Below are positions 5,495 to 7,194 of a stretch of DNA of 7,194 nt, piece by piece (the stretch's first letter is position 1; each line of letters starts with the position of its first letter). The position numbers were made by a program, and so were the translations under genes. Source of the stretch: Planctomycetota bacterium (lineage in GTDB: Bacteria > Planctomycetota > J058 > J103). The notes beneath the pieces were generated by a model. It was not told the origin of the DNA, searched no databases, and saw nothing but the letters and a program-made list of their open reading frames with translations. Where the stretch lies: assembly GCA_003694875.1 (NCBI GenBank), contig RFJN01000171.1:1-7194 (forward strand), written 5' to 3'.

Positions 5495-6420
5495 CACCGT
5501 CCCTCCTCGTCGGTTTCCGCCGCTTGCGCCGACGCGGTGCGGTCCGAACGGTCGTTGGGCGCAACCGTCCCGAACGCATCCGGCGGCAGACCGAACGCGA
5601 GCGCACGGCGCAAGCGCTGCGCAATGGTCAACCGACTCTGGCCCTCGGCGATCGGCGAAAGCCCCGTACCGGGGTGCGGTGCCTCCTCGGGACCCGCCAC
5701 GCCGATCTTCTGATCGAGAAGACTCGGACCGAAGCTGCCCTGGAACGACAGCACGCCAAGCACGCTTGCGAGAATGAGCACGCCACCGATCAGAAGCAGC
5801 GCACCGAGCTTGCGCCGGGGAGCGTCCACACTCGGCTGCCGCATGCTGCGTGCTCGCTGCTGGCGACGGATCCGTTCCCGCAGATCGGCACGGTCGCCGT
5901 CGTCGAACGCGAGCGTGCCCCCCGAATCGAAGGCGGCCATGCCCGAGGACAGTCCGGCCGAGATCTCGCCGGTCTCGCTACCCGCCGACGCCTCCCCCGG
6001 CGCCCGGTACGTGCCGGACGAGCGCGGTGGCTCGAATCCGCCCGACGCCGCGGCGGGATCGGGCTTCGCGGTCTGCGTGGGCAACGAGGGGCGCTCGAAC
6101 GCTCCGGAGGCGAGTTCGATCTGCATCGCGTCGCGCTCCGCACCGTTGTCGCCGCCCACGACGTCGCTGAGGGCAGGAGCGCTCGCACTCGAGTTCTGTG
6201 TGTTCGCCGCGACCTGCAGATCGATGCCGAAACCGTACGCGCTGCCGGTCATCGTGTCCATGCCGCGCGGTGGCGTGAGTTCGTGCTCCGGTCGGTCGTC
6301 GAGCAGCGCGTAGACGTTCTCCTCGCTGTCGCCCGGACGCAGGTGCTCACCCGTCGAGTCGCCTCCGGACTCCTCCCGGCTCGCGGGATTCAGGAAGCTG
6401 TCGAGTTCGAGTGGATCCAT
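5494..6420 (-). CDS. Single-pass membrane protein with long disordered acidic/Gly-Ser-rich N-terminal region
   Basis: The 308-residue protein has no family that I recognise. ATG at 6420 has GGGGAGAGGG about 6 nt upstream. There is no signal peptide. Residues 1-175 are low-complexity, rich in Gly, Ser, Asp, Glu and Pro, and probably disordered. A strongly basic stretch (181-204, with RERIRRQQRARS at 181-192) precedes one transmembrane segment at 205-226 ('LLLIGGVLILASVLG'). By the positive-inside rule the N-terminal region faces the cytoplasm and the roughly 80-residue C-terminal tail, Pro/Asp-rich with one helical patch (265-277), is outside. Short SG-x(1-3)-F-[E/D] motifs recur at about 105-109, 126-130, 159-165 and 166-173. 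It starts 15 bp after the Clp_N gene stop and its TGA overlaps the next start, so all three are probably one transcript. A cytoplasm-to-envelope linker or anchor is a plausible role, but this is inference. Confidence 0.75.
   Translation of the reverse strand: MDPLELDSFLNPASREESGGDSTGEHLRPGDSEENVYALLDDRPEHELTPPRGMDTMTGSAYGFGIDLQVAANTQNSSASAPALSDVVGGDNGAERDAMQIELASGAFERPSLPTQTAKPDPAAASGGFEPPRSSGTYRAPGEASAGSETGEISAGLSSGMAAFDSGGTLAFDDGDRADLRERIRRQQRARSMRQPSVDAPRRKLGALLLIGGVLILASVLGVLSFQGSFGPSLLDQKIGVAGPEEAPHPGTGLSPIAEGQSRLTIAQRLRRALAFGLPPDAFGTVAPNDRSDRTASAQAAETDEEGR
5502..5507 (-). promoter_or_regulatory. Ribosome binding site AGGAGG deciding the start at 5494
   Basis: The minus strand reads AGGAGGGACGGTGATG. 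The 7-nt spacing to ATG equals that of the AGGAGG site before the gene starting at 1959, favouring ATG over the adjacent GTG. The site lies inside the end of the upstream coding region. Confidence 0.7.
5743..5808 (-). other. Transmembrane segment of the 308-residue protein
   Basis: Codons for residues 205-226 encode an uninterrupted hydrophobic stretch of Leu, Ile, Val, Gly and Ala, preceded by PRRK and followed by FQGSFG. The flanking charges predict a cytoplasmic N-terminus. Confidence 0.85.
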
Positions 6421-6435
6421 GGCCCTCTCCCCGTG

Positions 6436-7053
6436 CTAGCTCTCGTCCGGACCACCCCGCCCGTCGAGCACCGCGCGCAGCAGCGCCTCGAGCCGCTCGC
6501 AGCGTCGTTCGAGCCGCTCGAGGCGCTGCTGCCCCTCCGCTTCGATCCGCTGCACACGCCGCTCGAGCGCCTCGAGATAGGCGGCGAACGCGCGATCCAC
6601 CGCGGGCTCCCCAGCGCCCTCGCGCTCGTGCGTCAGCCCGCGTCGGACCCGTTCGAAATCGAGCCCCTCGCGCAGCAGCACACCCGGCGCGCCGCCCGCA
6701 CGCTCGCCTTCCCGCAGCAGCGCGAGCAGGAAGTGTCGCGTTCCGATCTCCCGATCCCCGAGGCGATCGGCCTCCTCCACGGCGTACTCGAACACACGCC
6801 GGGTGGCGCGAGAGAAGATCGTCCCCCCCGCGGCCGTGCGCACTTCGCCTCGCGTATTCGCCGAGACCGCCTGCCGGATCTCGGCAGGCGGCACCGCGAA
6901 TCGCTCGAGAAGACCGCAGAAGCTCGAATCCGCGGCGGCCGACAGCGCCTCGAGCAGGTGCGCGGGTTCGACGTACGCCGCGCCCGCCCTCGTCGCCAGC
7001 GCCCAGGCACGCTCGATCGCCGACCGTGCTCCCACGCCGAACCGTTGAAACAT
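6436..7053 (-). CDS. Stand-alone Clp N-domain (ClpA/B/C-type) protein with C-terminal coiled coil
   Basis: A 205-residue protein. ATG at 7053 is chosen over the one at 7077 because GAGGGAGGG lies directly upstream and because Clp N-domains begin with F-x2-F right after Met, as here (MFQRFG). Two Clp_N repeats are visible: residues 2-66 ('ARSAIERAWALA' 9-20, 'VEPAHLLEAL' 28-37) and 79-143 ('TRRVFEYAVEEADRLGD' 84-100, 'IGTRHFLLALL' 103-113). In ClpA/B/C these repeats form the substrate- and adaptor-binding N-terminal domain. No Walker A or B motif or AAA+ domain follows. Instead residues 150-196 form an Arg/Glu/Leu-rich helix likely to be a coiled coil. It should therefore act as an adaptor, decoy or substrate binder rather than an unfoldase. 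It sits 71 bp after the NifU-type gene and 15 bp before the membrane-protein gene. The Clp_N call is strong; the role is inferred. Confidence 0.88.
   Translation of the reverse strand: MFQRFGVGARSAIERAWALATRAGAAYVEPAHLLEALSAAADSSFCGLLERFAVPPAEIRQAVSANTRGEVRTAAGGTIFSRATRRVFEYAVEEADRLGDREIGTRHFLLALLREGERAGGAPGVLLREGLDFERVRRGLTHEREGAGEPAVDRAFAAYLEALERRVQRIEAEGQQRLERLERRCERLEALLRAVLDGRGGPDES
6466..6606 (-). other. Predicted coiled coil in the Clp_N protein
   Basis: Residues 150-196 are almost wholly Leu, Ala, Glu, Arg and Gln with hydrophobic residues every three to four positions (for example LERLERRCERLEALL at 178-192), typical of a coiled-coil oligomerisation helix. Confidence 0.7.
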
Positions 7054-7124
7054 GGCCCTCCCTCGGCCGTTGGCCACCGCGCCCCCACCGATGGATTCCG
7101 ATGCGCCGGCGCGCCGCGCCGCCC

Positions 7125-7194
7125 CTACGGCACCGCCTCGACGTAGCGGATCTCGGGCAACGCTTCCTTGAGTCGCTGCTCCACCCCGAGCTGC
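7125..7194 (-). CDS. NifU-type Fe-S scaffold/carrier protein, C-terminal end (5' part outside window)
   Basis: Only the last 22 codons are present, open at the window edge and ending with TAG at 7127-7125. The tail QLGVEQRLKEALPEIRYVEA fits the end of the NifU C-terminal domain family (Nfu, NfuA, NifU), in which a helix following the CxxC cluster motif, of the form 'GIE..LKE.IPEV..V..V', closes the domain. Such proteins carry or assemble Fe-S clusters in the cytoplasm. The CxxC motif itself would lie just outside the window. The call rests on a short stretch and should be read as tentative. The gene leads the minus-strand run. Confidence 0.6.
   Translation of the reverse strand, partial: QLGVEQRLKEALPEIRYVEAVP

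Noticed and set aside
7103..7112. Palindrome GCGCCGGCGC between the NifU-type and Clp_N genes
   Set aside because: Pure GC palindrome in a GC-rich spacer; no promoter or terminator signal is associated with it.
5524..7146. Open frame of 540 codons on the plus strand, antisense to the Clp_N and membrane-protein genes
   Set aside because: Arg/Ala-rich shadow frame without domains. The minus-strand genes have ribosome binding sites, a Clp_N domain and a transmembrane segment.

Overview
The window is very GC-rich, densely coded bacterial chromosome. No species marker is present. A tryptophan-rich motif after the HEAT-like repeats of the first minus-strand gene (W-x2-WW), several exported proteins of unknown function, and a NadA of the 'CxxCPHMKR' type make a high-GC planctomycete-like lineage my best guess. 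This is inference only; myxobacterial or other high-GC deltaproteobacterial-type origins are not excluded.

Layout, left to right. (1) Positions 1-306, plus strand: C-terminal end of moaA (molybdenum cofactor synthesis). (2) Positions 316-1959, minus strand, tail-to-tail with moaA: an exported or anchored protein with HEAT-like repeats and a glutamine-amidotransferase-like (DUF4159/ThuA-like) domain carrying an unusual cysteine cluster. (3) Positions 1960-2147: divergent control region. (4) Positions 2148-3242, plus strand: nadA (quinolinate synthase), apparently without a Shine-Dalgarno site and possibly leaderless. (5) Positions 3243-3327: convergent gap with an 8-bp-stem hairpin. (6) Positions 3328-4496, minus strand: a two-gene unit, a carboxymuconolactone-decarboxylase-family protein lacking its redox cysteines followed, with a GTGA overlap, by an exported TatT-like helical-repeat protein. 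(7) Positions 4601-7194, minus strand: a tight run of the end of a NifU-type Fe-S protein, a stand-alone Clp N-domain protein with a coiled-coil tail, a single-pass membrane protein with a long disordered N-terminal region, and an exported protein joining a small LSm/SH3-like beta domain to a PsbP/DcrB-like domain.

The recognisable metabolic genes (moaA, nadA, nifU-like) all involve iron-sulfur clusters: two are 4Fe-4S enzymes and one is a cluster scaffold or carrier. The most system-like stretch is the Clp_N / disordered membrane protein / LSm-PsbP exported protein run. It could link a Clp-type recognition domain to the membrane and the envelope, but no function can be assigned from sequence alone. 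I found no tRNA, rRNA, CRISPR array, insertion sequence or phage gene.
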